A stretch of DNA of 64,000 nucleotides from Mycobacterium sp. Aquia_213 (GCF_026625985.1 NZ_CP113116.1:434001-498000); one strand, 5' to 3'; shown: positions 7,849-17,666, counted from the stretch's first letter. Numbers and translations are program-made. Notes: generated by a model from the sequence alone, not told the origin.

Positions 7849-9047
7849 ACTCGATGACCCCATCGCAGTGGCTGGATATTGCCGTTCTCGCAGTCGCCTT
7901 CATCGCGGCCATCTCGGGCTGGCGATCGGGCGCGGTGGGTTCGCTGTTTTCGTTTGTCGGCGTGCTGCTGGGCGCGATCGCCGGAGTGCTGCTGGCGCCA
8001 CACATCGTCAGCCACATCGCCGCGCCGCGCGCCAAGCTGTTCGGCGCGCTGTTCCTGATTCTCGCGCTGGTCGTCGTCGGTGAAGTGGCCGGTGTGGTGC
8101 TGGGACGGGCGGTGCGCGGCGCAATCCACAGCCGCGCAATCCGAACCGCCGACTCGGTCATCGGGGTGGGAGTGCAGCTCGTCGTGGTGCTCACCGCCGC
8201 GTGGCTGCTGGCGACGCCGCTGACCCAGTCGAAAGACCAGCCCGAGCTGGCGGCCGCGGTCCGCGGTTCGCGGGTGCTCGCCGAGGTCAACAACTTCGCA
8301 CCCCCGTGGTTGAAGACTGTCCCCAAACGCCTTTCGGCGCTGCTGAATACCTCGGGGCTGCCCGCGGTGCTGGAGCCGTTCAGCCGCACGCCGGTGATCC
8401 CGGTCGAATCACCGGATCCCGCGCTGGCCACCAATCCGGTGGTAACGGCCGCTGCGCCCAGCGTCGTGAAGGTACGCAGCCTGGCGCCCAGCTGCCAGAA
8501 AGTGTTGGAGGGCACGGGATTTGTGATCGCTCCCGATCGGGTGATGACGAACGCACACGTGGTGGCCGGGTCCAGCAGCGTCCAGATCTACGCCAGCGGG
8601 AATCCGTTGGACGCCACCGTCGTTTCCTACGACCCGTCGGTCGACATTGCGATTCTTGCGATTCCGAACTTGCCGCCGCCGCCGCTGGCTTTCAGCGAAA
8701 CCGAGGCGAAAACCGGCACCAACGTGGTGGTGTTGGGCTACCCGGGTGGGGGCAACTTCACCGCGACCCCGGCCAGGATTCGCGAAGCCATCAAACTCAG
8801 CGGCCCCGATATCTACCGGGATCCGACGCCGGTTACCCGCGACGTCTACACCATCAGAGCCAATGTGGAGCAAGGTAATTCGGGCGGCCCGTTGATCGAC
8901 CTCAGCGGTCACGTGCTCGGTGTGGTGTTCGGCGCGGCCGTCGACGATCCCGATACCGGGTTCGTGTTGACCGCCGGCGAGGTGGCCGGCCAGCTGGCCA
9001 AGATCGGTGCCACCCAACAGGTGGGCACCGGGACCTGCGTCAGCTGA
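7845..9047 (+). CDS. marP: membrane serine protease MarP
   Basis: A 400-residue Rv3671c-like periplasmic protease. Four N-terminal transmembrane helices (about 10-30, 33-52, 64-88, 103-122; CvpA-like) are followed by a chymotrypsin-fold domain. The triad is visible: His238 (T-N-A-H-V-V), Asp267 (S-V-D-I-A-I-L) and Ser346 (Q-G-N-S-G-G-P). These sit three positions after the H235/D264/S343 known for M. tuberculosis. A cysteine before the domain and one four residues from the end could make the redox-sensitive disulfide described there. In M. tuberculosis it is needed for acid resistance and cleaves the peptidoglycan hydrolase RipA. Confidence 0.95.
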   Translation: MNSMTPSQWLDIAVLAVAFIAAISGWRSGAVGSLFSFVGVLLGAIAGVLLAPHIVSHIAAPRAKLFGALFLILALVVVGEVAGVVLGRAVRGAIHSRAIRTADSVIGVGVQLVVVLTAAWLLATPLTQSKDQPELAAAVRGSRVLAEVNNFAPPWLKTVPKRLSALLNTSGLPAVLEPFSRTPVIPVESPDPALATNPVVTAAAPSVVKVRSLAPSCQKVLEGTGFVIAPDRVMTNAHVVAGSSSVQIYASGNPLDATVVSYDPSVDIAILAIPNLPPPPLAFSETEAKTGTNVVVLGYPGGGNFTATPARIREAIKLSGPDIYRDPTPVTRDVYTIRANVEQGNSGGPLIDLSGHVLGVVFGAAVDDPDTGFVLTAGEVAGQLAKIGATQQVGTGTCVS

Positions 9048-9054
9048 TCCGCCG

Positions 9055-10005
9055 TCAGTGCACCTGCTCGAAAAACCTCATCAGGTTTTTGTTGACTTCC
9101 TCGGGCATCTCTTCGTGACTGTAATGCCCTGCGCCGGTGATGGATACATAGCGGCCCTGCGTCGCATAGCGCTGGCTGTGGTCGACCGGGTCGGCCAGCA
9201 CATAGGGATCGGCGTCGCCGCGCAGGTGTAGCAGCGGCACCCCCAGCTGCCGCGACATCGATTTCATGAATCGTCTGCCTTCGTCGCGCAGCTGGCTGCG
9301 CACCGCCCAGCGCTGGTATTCCAGTGCGCAGTGCGCCGCCCCGGGAATCTGGATCGCCGTGCGCAGATAGCCGATGGTCTGTGAAAAGTCCTCGGAGGCA
9401 ACCCATTTAGCGGAGCTACGGCTTTTGACGAGACGTTCGATCTCGGCGCCGTTATCGCGGGTCAGCAGGCGCTCGGGCCACGCCGGCACCTGATAACGCA
9501 GCAAGGTCGGCAGTAATGCCGAACTCTGATCGCGGCGCGTCAACGCTGATCGTCGCAACGCTGCCGGGTGTGGCGAGCTGATCAGCGCGATGGCGCGCAC
9601 CAGCCGCGAGTGCAGCAGCGCGGTGGTCCAGCAGCACAGCCCGCCGTCGGCGTGGCCGACCAGCGTCGCCGACGAATGTCCAAGCGCGCGAATGAGTCCG
9701 GCCGTATCGCCGGCGAGCGTCCAGCCGTCGTAGCCGCGGGGCGGTTTGTCACTGCCGCCGTAGCCGCGCAGGTCGACCGCGACCACGCGGGCATCGGTCA
9801 GCCCGCGCAGCTGGTGACGCCACGACCACCAAAACGAACCAAAACCGTGCAGCAGCATTACCAGCGGTCGTGCGGTCGCGGCCGCGGGTGCGCCGGGGCC
9901 GGACGGTAGCGCCTCGACGACGTGGAAGCGAATGCCGTTGGCGTGCACGTCTAAATGGCGCCACGGCCCGTCGATGCGGACCACCGACGGATCTGGTACT
10001 GCCAT
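9055..10005 (-). CDS. ephE: alpha/beta hydrolase, epoxide hydrolase-like (EphE)
   Basis: A 316-residue Rv3670-like alpha/beta hydrolase. The oxyanion motif H-G-F-G is near residues 53-56. The nucleophile elbow G-H-A-D-G-G places an aspartate at residue 120, as in epoxide hydrolases and dehalogenases rather than esterases. The catalytic histidine is in G-A-G-H-Y-S near the C-terminus. Two ring-opening tyrosines cannot be assigned with certainty, and epoxide activity is inferred. It starts immediately after the stop of the upstream holin-like gene, so the two form an operon. Confidence 0.85.
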   Translation of the reverse strand: MAVPDPSVVRIDGPWRHLDVHANGIRFHVVEALPSGPGAPAAATARPLVMLLHGFGSFWWSWRHQLRGLTDARVVAVDLRGYGGSDKPPRGYDGWTLAGDTAGLIRALGHSSATLVGHADGGLCCWTTALLHSRLVRAIALISSPHPAALRRSALTRRDQSSALLPTLLRYQVPAWPERLLTRDNGAEIERLVKSRSSAKWVASEDFSQTIGYLRTAIQIPGAAHCALEYQRWAVRSQLRDEGRRFMKSMSRQLGVPLLHLRGDADPYVLADPVDHSQRYATQGRYVSITGAGHYSHEEMPEEVNKNLMRFFEQVH

Positions 10006-10548
10006 CTACCAACCTGAGGGATCGCTGGGGTTGCCGTTTTCGGGCTTGGCGTGCTTACCGGGGGCCTCGCTGAGCTGCTTGGTCGCGGCGGGGGTCTTGT
10101 CGTGGCCGGGGGTAAGCGCGGTACGCGTCTCCTTGACCGATTCGATGGTCTCGCGCGGTCCGCGGATCCGGCGCACCTTCAAATAGCCCAGCAGCGCCAG
10201 TACGGCTCCGACGACGACCATGATCGCGAACACGATCAGGAAGGCCACCCAGCGCCACAGCCAGTTGTCGAGCAACTCGGCGAGGAAGAAGAAGAAAAAG
10301 AAGGTGGAGTAGAACAGCACCACCAGCGCGGCGATGAAGAAGACGCTGCCGGTGAGGCCCTTCTTGATGTCGCGGACGATTTCGGCGCGGGCCAGCTCGA
10401 CCTCGGCCCGCACCAGGGTGGACGCCTGAGTCGTCGCGTCTTTGATCAGGTCACCGATCGACGGCTCGCCTTGGCTGGCGTGCGGGTCGGCCAACGGAAT
10501 CGTGGTCAGCGTGTTCGGCACCCCATTTTTGCGATCGACTTTGCTCAC
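10006..10548 (-). CDS. phage holin superfamily membrane protein, Rv3669-like
   Basis: A 180-residue protein of the Phage_holin_3_6 type (PF07332-like). It has an amphipathic helix L-V-R-A-E-V-E-L-A-R-A-E, two strongly hydrophobic segments joined by a short W-rich turn, and a charged C-terminal tail rich in Lys/Pro. This architecture is typical of small actinobacterial envelope proteins, and phage lysis is not implied. The GTG at 10548 has an SD (GAGGA) and matches the family start; the longer frame to 10584 lacks support. First gene of the operon with ephE. Confidence 0.8.
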   Translation of the reverse strand: MSKVDRKNGVPNTLTTIPLADPHASQGEPSIGDLIKDATTQASTLVRAEVELARAEIVRDIKKGLTGSVFFIAALVVLFYSTFFFFFFLAELLDNWLWRWVAFLIVFAIMVVVGAVLALLGYLKVRRIRGPRETIESVKETRTALTPGHDKTPAATKQLSEAPGKHAKPENGNPSDPSGW

Positions 10549-10819
10549 AGACGGTCCTCTCCGTTCAATTGCCCGGCTCGTCATCGAGCCGTTGCACGGC
10601 TCGCATCGTCACCGAGCCCGTTCGCTGTCGTCGCGGTTCATGTTGCCATGTGCTGCGATGCCAGACGAGGCCAGCCGAAGACCGCGACGCCCGGCAACCA
10701 AAGGGGGCCGGGCCGATTGCCCGCTCACCGCTATTCGCACAGCAAGAGGGGTACCGGGGTGATCATCTAGACTGGCGCAGCTGTTCTCCGACATCCGGCC
10801 CGCTGATGGGAGCTACGCA

Positions 10820-11518
10820 TTGCAGACCGCACATCGGTGCATTGTGGCGGTGCTGGTGACCGTGCTCCTCGTCCAGCCTGGTTTGCCCGCAAACGTCGCG
10901 GCCGCGGACGACCGGGTGCCGATGGGTGGCGGTGCGGGCATCGTCATCAACGGGGACACGATGTGCACCCTGACGACCATCGGCGGCGATGCCGCCGGTG
11001 AGCTGATCGGCTTCACTTCCGCGCACTGCGGTGGCCCGGGCGCGCAGGTCGCCGCCGAGGCCGCCGAAGGCCGAGGCACGCTGGGAACGATGGTTGCGGG
11101 CAACGACGCCCTCGACTACGCGGTGATCAAATTCGATCAGGCCAAGGTCGCGCCGGTGGCCAACTACGGCGGCTTCGTCATCAACGGCATCGGTCCGGAA
11201 CCGGTGTTCGGTCAGATCGCCTGCAAGCAGGGCCGTACGACCGGCAATTCGTGCGGCGTCACCTGGGGGCCGGGCCAGGATCCGGGGACCATCGTCATGC
11301 AGGTGTGCGGCCGGCCGGGTGACTCGGGCGGGCCGGTGACCGTCGACAACCTGTTGGTCGGGATGATCCACGGCGCGTTCAGCGACAACCTGCCGACCTG
11401 CGTCATCAAGTACATCCCGCTGCACACTCCGGCGGTGGTGATGTCGTTCAACGCGGTGCTGGCCGACATCAACGCCAAACACCGGCCCGGCGCGGGCTTC
11501 GTCCCGATACCCGCCTGA
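10820..11518 (+). CDS. secreted trypsin-like serine protease, Rv3668c-like
   Basis: A 232-residue exported protease of the S1 fold (alpha-lytic-like). A signal peptide ends near A-A-A (about residue 29). The triad is His69 (T-S-A-H-C), Asp99 (A-L-D-Y-A-V) and Ser169 (G-D-S-G-G). Cysteine pairs C49/C70-like and C135/C145-like suggest disulfides, as in secreted enzymes. The TTG at 10820 matches the annotated start of the M. tuberculosis gene. The 235 bp upstream hold a TAGACT -10-like box at 10768-10773 but no clear -35. It ends 9 bp from the convergent acs stop. Confidence 0.9.
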   Translation: MQTAHRCIVAVLVTVLLVQPGLPANVAAADDRVPMGGGAGIVINGDTMCTLTTIGGDAAGELIGFTSAHCGGPGAQVAAEAAEGRGTLGTMVAGNDALDYAVIKFDQAKVAPVANYGGFVINGIGPEPVFGQIACKQGRTTGNSCGVTWGPGQDPGTIVMQVCGRPGDSGGPVTVDNLLVGMIHGAFSDNLPTCVIKYIPLHTPAVVMSFNAVLADINAKHRPGAGFVPIPA

Positions 11519-11527
11519 GTCCGCGCG

Positions 11528-13492
11528 TTACTTCGCCGCTCGGATCGCGTCGAACACACCCGGATCGAGCAACGTCGAAGTATCGCCGAGGTCGCGTTTT
11601 TCGGCGACGTCGCGCAGCAGCCGGCGCATGATCTTGCCGCTGCGGGTCTTCGGCAGCTCGGGCACCACGTGGACCTCGCGCGGCTTCGCGATCGGTGAGA
11701 TCTCGGTGGCCACCTGGATGCGCAGCTCGTCGACGATCCCGTCATGAACCTGGAAGTCGGCGCACAGGACGACGAACGCGCAAATCGCCTGGCCGGTGGT
11801 TTCGTCGGTCATGCCCACCACCGCCGCCTCGGCCACCCCGACGTGGCCTACCAGCGCCGACTCCACCTCGGCGGTCGAAAGTCGATGCCCCGACACGTTC
11901 ATCACGTCGTCGATGCGGCCCACCACCCAGATCGCGCCGTCGCGGTCGTAATAGGCGCTGTCGCCGGCGAAGTACCAGCCCTGCTCGGCGAACCTGGACC
12001 AGTAGGTCTCGACATAGCGATCCGGATCGCCCCAGATGCCGCGCAGCATGGACGGCCACGGTTGATCCAGCACCAGGTACCCGGTCACGTGTTCGCCCTG
12101 ATGGACGGCCGGCACCAGCTCGTCGCCGTGGTCGTCGACGATCTTCGCGGAGACACCCGGGAGCGGCCTCATCGCCGAACCCGGTTTAGCCGCAGCGACT
12201 CCGGGCAGCGGTGAGATCATCGCGGCGCCCGTTTCGGTCTGCCACCAGGTGTCGACGATCGGGAGCTTGTCGGCGCCGATCACCTTGCGGTACCAGCGCC
12301 ACGCCTCGGGGTTGATCGGCTCACCGACCGAGCCCAGTAGCCGCAGACTGGTCAGGTCGTGCGCGTCCGGAATCTCGCGGCCCCACTTCATGAACGTACG
12401 GATGAGCGTGGGTGCGGTGTAATAGATTGTCACGCCGTACTTTTCGATGATTTCGAAATGCCGGTGCTGGGTGGGTGAGTCGGGGGTGCCCTCATAGAGC
12501 ACCTCGGTGACACCGTTGGACAGCGGCCCGTAGACACCGTAGGTGTGTCCGGTGACCCAACCGATGTCGGCGGTGCACCAGAACACGTCCTTGTCGGCCT
12601 TGATGTCGAAGACGTAGTAGTGCGTATAGGAAGCGTGAGTCAGATAGCCGCCGCTGGTGTGCACGATGCCCTTGGGCTTGCCGGTGGTGCCCGAGGTGTA
12701 CAGCAGGAACAACGGCTGCTCGGCGTCGAACGGCTCCGGGGTGTGCTCGGGGGACGCGGCGTCGACGACATCGTGCCACCACACATCACGGTCGTCATTC
12801 CAAGACACGTCAATTCCGGTGCGCCGCACCACCAGAACGTTTTCGACCGGGCTGTCCGAATCCGAAACGGCTTCGTCGGCCGCGTCCTTCAGCGGCGCGG
12901 GCTTGCCGCGGCGGAACTGCCCGTCGGTGGTGATCAACAGCTTGGCCTGGGCGTCGGCGATCCGGGCGCCTAGTGCCTTCGCGGTGAAACCGGCGAACAC
13001 GACGCTGTGCATGACGCCGAGGCGGGCGCAGGCGAGCATCGCAACCACGGCTTCGGGGATCAGCGGCATGTAGATCGCGACCCGGTCGCCGGCGACCAGT
13101 CCGAGGTCGGTCAACGCGTTGGCCGCCTTGCACACCTCGGTCTGCAACTCGGAATAGGTCAGGCTGCGGCTGTCGCCGACGGGTTCGCCCTCCCAGTGGA
13201 TGGCGACCCGATCGCCGAGGCCCGCCTCGACGTGGCGGTCGACGCAGTTGTACGCCACGTTGAGCTTCCCGTCGGCGAACCACTTGGCGAACGGAGCGTT
13301 CGACCAGTCCAGCACCTCGGTGAAGGGCGTCTCCCACGACAGCCGGTTGGCCTGCTTGGCCCAGAACGCCAGCCGGTCTTTCTCGGCTTCGCGGTAGAGG
13401 TCCTCACCGGCGTTGGCCTGCTCGGCGAATTGCGCCGGCGGCGGGTACGAGGCCGGATGCGAGGACGGGCCTTCGGTGTGTGTGGCGGTCAC
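11528..13492 (-). CDS. acs: acetyl-CoA synthetase
   Basis: A 654-residue AMP-forming acetyl-CoA synthetase (Rv3667). It converts acetate, ATP and CoA to acetyl-CoA. It has the P-loop-like Y-T-S-G-T-T-G-K-P-K-G, the W-W-Q-T-E-T-G motif, and the C-terminal P-K-T-R-S-G-K-I-M-R-R with the lysine whose acetylation inactivates the enzyme. In mycobacteria that lysine is acetylated by the cAMP-dependent acetyltransferase, so acs links to the crp and cyclase genes here. The GTG at 13492 has a good SD (AGGAG, 8-9 nt upstream); the 668-aa frame from 13534 begins before this SD and is less likely. Confidence 0.96.
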   Translation of the reverse strand: MTATHTEGPSSHPASYPPPAQFAEQANAGEDLYREAEKDRLAFWAKQANRLSWETPFTEVLDWSNAPFAKWFADGKLNVAYNCVDRHVEAGLGDRVAIHWEGEPVGDSRSLTYSELQTEVCKAANALTDLGLVAGDRVAIYMPLIPEAVVAMLACARLGVMHSVVFAGFTAKALGARIADAQAKLLITTDGQFRRGKPAPLKDAADEAVSDSDSPVENVLVVRRTGIDVSWNDDRDVWWHDVVDAASPEHTPEPFDAEQPLFLLYTSGTTGKPKGIVHTSGGYLTHASYTHYYVFDIKADKDVFWCTADIGWVTGHTYGVYGPLSNGVTEVLYEGTPDSPTQHRHFEIIEKYGVTIYYTAPTLIRTFMKWGREIPDAHDLTSLRLLGSVGEPINPEAWRWYRKVIGADKLPIVDTWWQTETGAAMISPLPGVAAAKPGSAMRPLPGVSAKIVDDHGDELVPAVHQGEHVTGYLVLDQPWPSMLRGIWGDPDRYVETYWSRFAEQGWYFAGDSAYYDRDGAIWVVGRIDDVMNVSGHRLSTAEVESALVGHVGVAEAAVVGMTDETTGQAICAFVVLCADFQVHDGIVDELRIQVATEISPIAKPREVHVVPELPKTRSGKIMRRLLRDVAEKRDLGDTSTLLDPGVFDAIRAAK

Positions 13493-13619
13493 TGGCTTCT
13501 CTCCTATATCGAGGCCGGGGTTCGAGCTCGTCAACCGTTTGTGAGCCTAGACCCGCCAGCTGAACCCGTGGGCTTCAATCCAGGGGTAAACCGGGTTGTC
13601 ATCCCGCATAATCAGCGTT

Positions 13620-14165
13620 GTGCCGGAATTTCGCGGGCGGCGTGCCCGTTATCTGCTTCTCAGCTTCGCCGCGGCCGCAACGAATTACGCGGTGGCCGCC
13701 GTGCTGGGACCGCACGCGTCGGCGGTGCCGGTCGGCGAGCAGGCGGAGCCGTGCCGCTCGGAGCAAGTCGCCGTGACCGCTTCCCCGACGCAGGGCGCCG
13801 TGGGCCACCGCTCGCTGACCCTGGCGTTCAGCCTCGCCGGCGGGGCGGAGCCCTGCACGCTCACCGGCTACCCCGCGATCGAAACGGGTACCGGCGGGCC
13901 GGACATTCATGCCAAACCCACGCCGCGCGGTTACATGGGCGGCTTGCCGAGCAGTGTCGACGTGCCGCCGACCGTCACCTTGTCATTGGCCGGACAAGGA
14001 CAGGCCATCGTGGAGGGGTTGGCCGTCGACGGCCAGGGCAACCCGTGCCCGAACTACACCGCGCTGCGGGTCAACCCGCCCAACACGATCATCGTGCTCA
14101 CCGTGCCGGCCACCATCGACGCCTGCGAATTACAGGTGCATCCCGTCACCGCATTGGAGCAGTAG
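13620..14165 (+). CDS. secreted DUF4232-like protein
   Basis: A 181-residue exported protein. A basic N-terminus (R-G-R-R-A-R) and hydrophobic stretch end near A-S-A, fitting a signal peptide without a lipobox. The mature part has the DUF4232 pattern: an early cysteine, L-A-F-S-L-A-G-G-A-E-P-C-T-L-T-G-Y-P, and a later C-P-N-Y and D-A-C pair for disulfides. Function unknown; such proteins are common in the actinobacterial envelope. GTG at 13620; an in-frame TTG at 13596 is possible. I do not recall a counterpart at this place in H37Rv. It stands between divergent acs and dppA. Confidence 0.75.
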   Translation: MPEFRGRRARYLLLSFAAAATNYAVAAVLGPHASAVPVGEQAEPCRSEQVAVTASPTQGAVGHRSLTLAFSLAGGAEPCTLTGYPAIETGTGGPDIHAKPTPRGYMGGLPSSVDVPPTVTLSLAGQGQAIVEGLAVDGQGNPCPNYTALRVNPPNTIIVLTVPATIDACELQVHPVTALEQ

Positions 14166-14248
14166 CGCCTCGCTAGCCGCCCGCCCGCTCCAGCTGTGTA
14201 GCCAGTCCTTCCGTGGCCGGCGCGGTCACAGGCCCTAGGGTCGCTGTC

Positions 14249-15880
14249 ATGCGGTGGATGCGGAGCAGGCCGGCCTGGCCGGCTTTCGCTGGCGTCGTCA
14301 TGCTGACGGTCGCGTCGCTGGCCGGCTGCGGTGGCGGCGCGCTGAGCCCTGAACTTGTCGTGGTGAATGGCGGCGAACCGCCCAACCCGCTGATTCCGAC
14401 CGGCACCAACGACAGTCTGGGCGGGCGGATCCTGGATCGGCTGTTCGCCGGCTTGGTGTCCTACGACGCCGACGGCAAACCGGCACCGGAGGTGGCACAG
14501 TCGATCGAGACCACCGACAACGTCAACTACCGGATCACTCTCAAACCGGGCTGGAAGTTCACCGACGGTTCGGCGGTGACGGCGCGTTCGTTTGTCGACG
14601 CGTGGAATTATGGCGCCCTGAGCGCCAATGCTCAACTGCAGCAGGAATTTTTCAGCCCGATCGCCGGATTCGACGACGTCGCCGGTCCGCCGGGTGATGG
14701 CAAGCCGACCACGATGTCCGGCTTGCGGGTGGTCAACGATCTCGAGTTCACCGTGCGGCTCAAGGCGCCGACCGTCGATTTCACCTTGCGGCTGGGCCAC
14801 AACGCGTTCTACCCCTTGCCGGACATGGCATTTCGCGACATGGCGGCGTTCGGGCGCAACCCGGTGGGCGACGGGCCCTATCGGCTGGCCGACAGTCCCG
14901 ACGGGCCGGCCTGGGAGCACAACGTCAAGATCGACTTGAAACCCAATCCCGAGTACCACGGCAACCGCAAGGCGCGAAACAAGGGCCTGAGGTTCGAGTT
15001 CTACGGCAACCTGGATACCGCCTATGCCGACCTGCTGTCCGGCAATCTCGATGTCCTGGACACCATTCCGTCCAGCGCGTTGACGATCTATCAGCGCGAC
15101 CTGGGCGGCAACGCCGCCAGCGGACCGGTCGCGGTCAGCCAATCGCTCGACACGCCGTTGCGGCTACCGCATTTCGGTGGTGAGGAGGGACGGCTGCGGC
15201 GGTTGGCCCTGTCGGCGGCCATCAACCGCCCGCAGATTTGTCAGCAGATCTTCAACGGCACCCGCAGCCCGGCCCGCGATTTCACCGCACGCTCCCTGCC
15301 GGGGTTCGATCCGAACATCCCGGGCAACGACGCCCTGGACTTCAACCCCGAACGGGCACGGCAACTCTGGGCGCAGGCCAACGCGATCTCGCCGTGGAGC
15401 GGGCGGTACGCCATCGCCTACAACGCCGACAGCGGCCATCAGGAGTGGGTGGACGCGGTGGCCAACAGCATCAAGAACGTGCTCGGCATCGACGTCGTCG
15501 GCGCGCCGCACCCCACCTTCGCGGGGTTCCGTACCCAGATCACCAACCGCACCATCGACACCGCCTTCCGCGCCGGCTGGATCGGCGACTATCCGTCGAT
15601 GATCGAGTTCGTCGCGCCGCTGTACGCGACCGGCGCGGGATCCAATGACGTCGGATACTCCAGCCGGGAGTTCGACGCCGGCCTGGCGGCCGCCGAGGCC
15701 GCGCCCAGCCTGCAGCAGGCCGACGTTCTGGTCAACGTTGCCCAACGAATCCTGTTGCACGACATGCCCGCTGTGCCGCTCTGGTACTACATCGCCGTGG
15801 TCGGGTGGTCGCCGGAAGTCAGCAACGTCAGGGTCACGTGGAACGGGCTGCCCGACTACGAGAACATGGTCAAGGCCTAA
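14249..15880 (+). CDS. dppA: peptide ABC transporter substrate-binding lipoprotein DppA
   Basis: A 543-residue SBP_bac_5 protein. The signal peptide ends in the lipobox L-A-G-C with the lipidated cysteine at residue 27. The mature part starts with the S-P-E-L-V-V-V-N-G-G-E-P-P strand typical of dipeptide/oligopeptide binders and carries the G-P-Y-R-L segment near residue 210. It is anchored outside the membrane and feeds the DppBC pore. In M. tuberculosis the dpp system (Rv3666c-Rv3663c) has been linked to heme and peptide uptake. The ATG at 14249 is chosen over the longer frame from 14213 because it begins just before the signal peptide. First gene of dppABCD. Confidence 0.93.
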   Translation: MRWMRSRPAWPAFAGVVMLTVASLAGCGGGALSPELVVVNGGEPPNPLIPTGTNDSLGGRILDRLFAGLVSYDADGKPAPEVAQSIETTDNVNYRITLKPGWKFTDGSAVTARSFVDAWNYGALSANAQLQQEFFSPIAGFDDVAGPPGDGKPTTMSGLRVVNDLEFTVRLKAPTVDFTLRLGHNAFYPLPDMAFRDMAAFGRNPVGDGPYRLADSPDGPAWEHNVKIDLKPNPEYHGNRKARNKGLRFEFYGNLDTAYADLLSGNLDVLDTIPSSALTIYQRDLGGNAASGPVAVSQSLDTPLRLPHFGGEEGRLRRLALSAAINRPQICQQIFNGTRSPARDFTARSLPGFDPNIPGNDALDFNPERARQLWAQANAISPWSGRYAIAYNADSGHQEWVDAVANSIKNVLGIDVVGAPHPTFAGFRTQITNRTIDTAFRAGWIGDYPSMIEFVAPLYATGAGSNDVGYSSREFDAGLAAAEAAPSLQQADVLVNVAQRILLHDMPAVPLWYYIAVVGWSPEVSNVRVTWNGLPDYENMVKA

Positions 15881-15883
15881 GAC

Positions 15884-16810
15884 ATGGGTTGGTATATCGC
15901 GCGAAGGATCGCCGTCATGCTGCCCGTCTTCCTGGGCGCCACCTTGCTGATCTACGGCATGGTCTTCCTGTTGCCCGGTGACCCTCTGGCCGCGATCGCC
16001 GGGGACCGGCCGCTGACCCCGGCGGTGGCCGCGCAGCTGCGGGCGCGCTACCACCTCGACGACCCCTTCCTTCTGCAATATCTGCGCTACCTCGGCGGCG
16101 TTCTGCACGGCGACCTGGGCCGCGCCTATTCCGGGTTGCCGGTCAGTGCCGTTCTGGCACATGCATTTCCGGTCACGATCCGGCTGGCGTTGATCGCGCT
16201 GGTGGTGGAGGCGGTGCTGGGCATCGGGTTCGGCGTGATCTCCGGGCTGCGCCAGGGCGGGCTGTTCGATTCGACGGTGCTGATCGCCGGGCTGATCATC
16301 ATCGCGATCCCGATCTTCGTGCTGGGCTTTCTGGCTCAATTCCTGTTCGGCGTCCAGCTGGGTATCGCGCCGGTCACGGTCGGCGAACGGGCGACGTTCG
16401 CACGCTTGCTGCTACCCGGAATAGTTCTGGGCTCAGTGTCATTCGCGTACATCGTGCGGTTGACCCGCTCGGCGGTCGCCGCCAATGCCCACGCCGACTA
16501 TGTCCGCACCGCCACCGCCAAGGGGCTGTCGCGGCCGCGCGTGGTGACCGTGCACATCCTGCGCAACTCGCTGATCCCGGTGGTGACGTTCCTGGGAGCC
16601 GATGTGGGTGCGCTGATGGGCGGAGCCATCGTGACCGAGGGGATCTTCAATATTCACGGCGTCGGCGGTGTGCTGTATCAGGCCGTCACGCGGCAGGAGG
16701 CGCCGACCGTGGTCTCGATCGTGACGGTCTTGGTGCTGATCTATCTGATCACCAACCTGCTGGTCGATCTGCTCTACGCGGCGCTGGACCCGAGGATCCG
16801 CTATGGCTGA
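15884..16810 (+). CDS. dppB: peptide ABC transporter permease DppB
   Basis: A 308-residue BPD_transp_1 permease with an N-terminal helix before a large periplasmic loop, then five further membrane helices. The loop facing the ATPase holds the E-A-A-like region R-T-A-T-A-K-G-L-S-R-P-R-V (about 207-219), the coupling helix. It pairs with DppC as the membrane pore. The ATG lies 3 bp after the dppA stop, and its 3' end overlaps dppC by 8 bp, showing tight operon packing. Confidence 0.93.
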   Translation: MGWYIARRIAVMLPVFLGATLLIYGMVFLLPGDPLAAIAGDRPLTPAVAAQLRARYHLDDPFLLQYLRYLGGVLHGDLGRAYSGLPVSAVLAHAFPVTIRLALIALVVEAVLGIGFGVISGLRQGGLFDSTVLIAGLIIIAIPIFVLGFLAQFLFGVQLGIAPVTVGERATFARLLLPGIVLGSVSFAYIVRLTRSAVAANAHADYVRTATAKGLSRPRVVTVHILRNSLIPVVTFLGADVGALMGGAIVTEGIFNIHGVGGVLYQAVTRQEAPTVVSIVTVLVLIYLITNLLVDLLYAALDPRIRYG

Positions 16811-17666
16811 GCACTCCGGTTTTTGGGGTGAGACCTGGCGCAAGTTGCACCGGCGCCCGAAGTTCGTCGTCGCCGCGGTGCTGATCCTGCTCATCCTTCT
16901 GGTCGCACTGTTTCCTGCGCTGTTCACCGACGTCGATCCCAGCTACGCCGATCCCAGCCAAAGCCTGCTCGATCCGTCCGCCGCGCACTGGTTCGGCACG
17001 GATCTGCAGGGCCACGACATCTACGCGCGCACCGTCTATGGGGCGCGGGCGTCGGTGACGGTCGGGTTGGGCGCCACGCTGCTGGTGTTTGTCGTTGGCG
17101 GAGCGGTGGGTGCGCTGGCCGGCTTCTATGGCGGCTGGATCGACGCGGTGGTCTCGCGCATCACCGACGTCTTCTTCGGGCTGCCGCTGCTGCTGGCCGC
17201 GATCGTGCTCATGCAGGTCTTGCACCACCGCACGGTGTGGACGGTGATCGCCATCCTGGCCTTGTTCGGCTGGCCGCAGGTGGCCAGGATCGCCCGTGGT
17301 GCGGTGCTGGAGGTACGGGCCAGCGACTACGTGCTCGCGGCTAAAGCATTGGGGTTGAGCAGGTTTCAAACCCTGCTGCGGCACGCACTGCCCAACGCCG
17401 CCGGCCCGGTGATCGCGATGTCCACGATCGCGCAGGGCGCCTTCATCGTCACCGAGGCCACGCTGTCCTACCTCGGCGTCGGACTGCCGACCTCGGTGGT
17501 GTCGTGGGGCGGCGACATAAACCTGGCGCAGACGCGGCTGCGGGCCGGCTCGCCGATCTTGTTCTATCCCGCCGGCGCACTGGCGATTACGGTGCTGGCC
17601 TTCATGATGATGGGCGACGCCTTGCGCGACGCCCTGGATCCGGCCTCGCGAGCGGAGCGCGCATGA
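16803..17666 (+). CDS. dppC: peptide ABC transporter permease DppC
   Basis: A 287-residue second permease. The N-terminal helix (about 22-42) is followed by the W-F-G-T-D-L-Q-G-H-D motif typical of OppC/DppC, then five helices and the coupling segment A-A-K-A-L-G-L-S-R (about 181-189). It ends with D-A-L-R-D-A-L-D-P, a family signature. It overlaps dppB by 8 bp and its stop overlaps the dppD ATG by 4 bp. Confidence 0.93.
   Translation: MAEHSGFWGETWRKLHRRPKFVVAAVLILLILLVALFPALFTDVDPSYADPSQSLLDPSAAHWFGTDLQGHDIYARTVYGARASVTVGLGATLLVFVVGGAVGALAGFYGGWIDAVVSRITDVFFGLPLLLAAIVLMQVLHHRTVWTVIAILALFGWPQVARIARGAVLEVRASDYVLAAKALGLSRFQTLLRHALPNAAGPVIAMSTIAQGAFIVTEATLSYLGVGLPTSVVSWGGDINLAQTRLRAGSPILFYPAGALAITVLAFMMMGDALRDALDPASRAERA

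Noticed and set aside
13007..14176. 389-codon plus-strand frame over acs and the DUF4232 gene
   Set aside because: Shadow of acs, running in a different frame over the DUF4232 gene.
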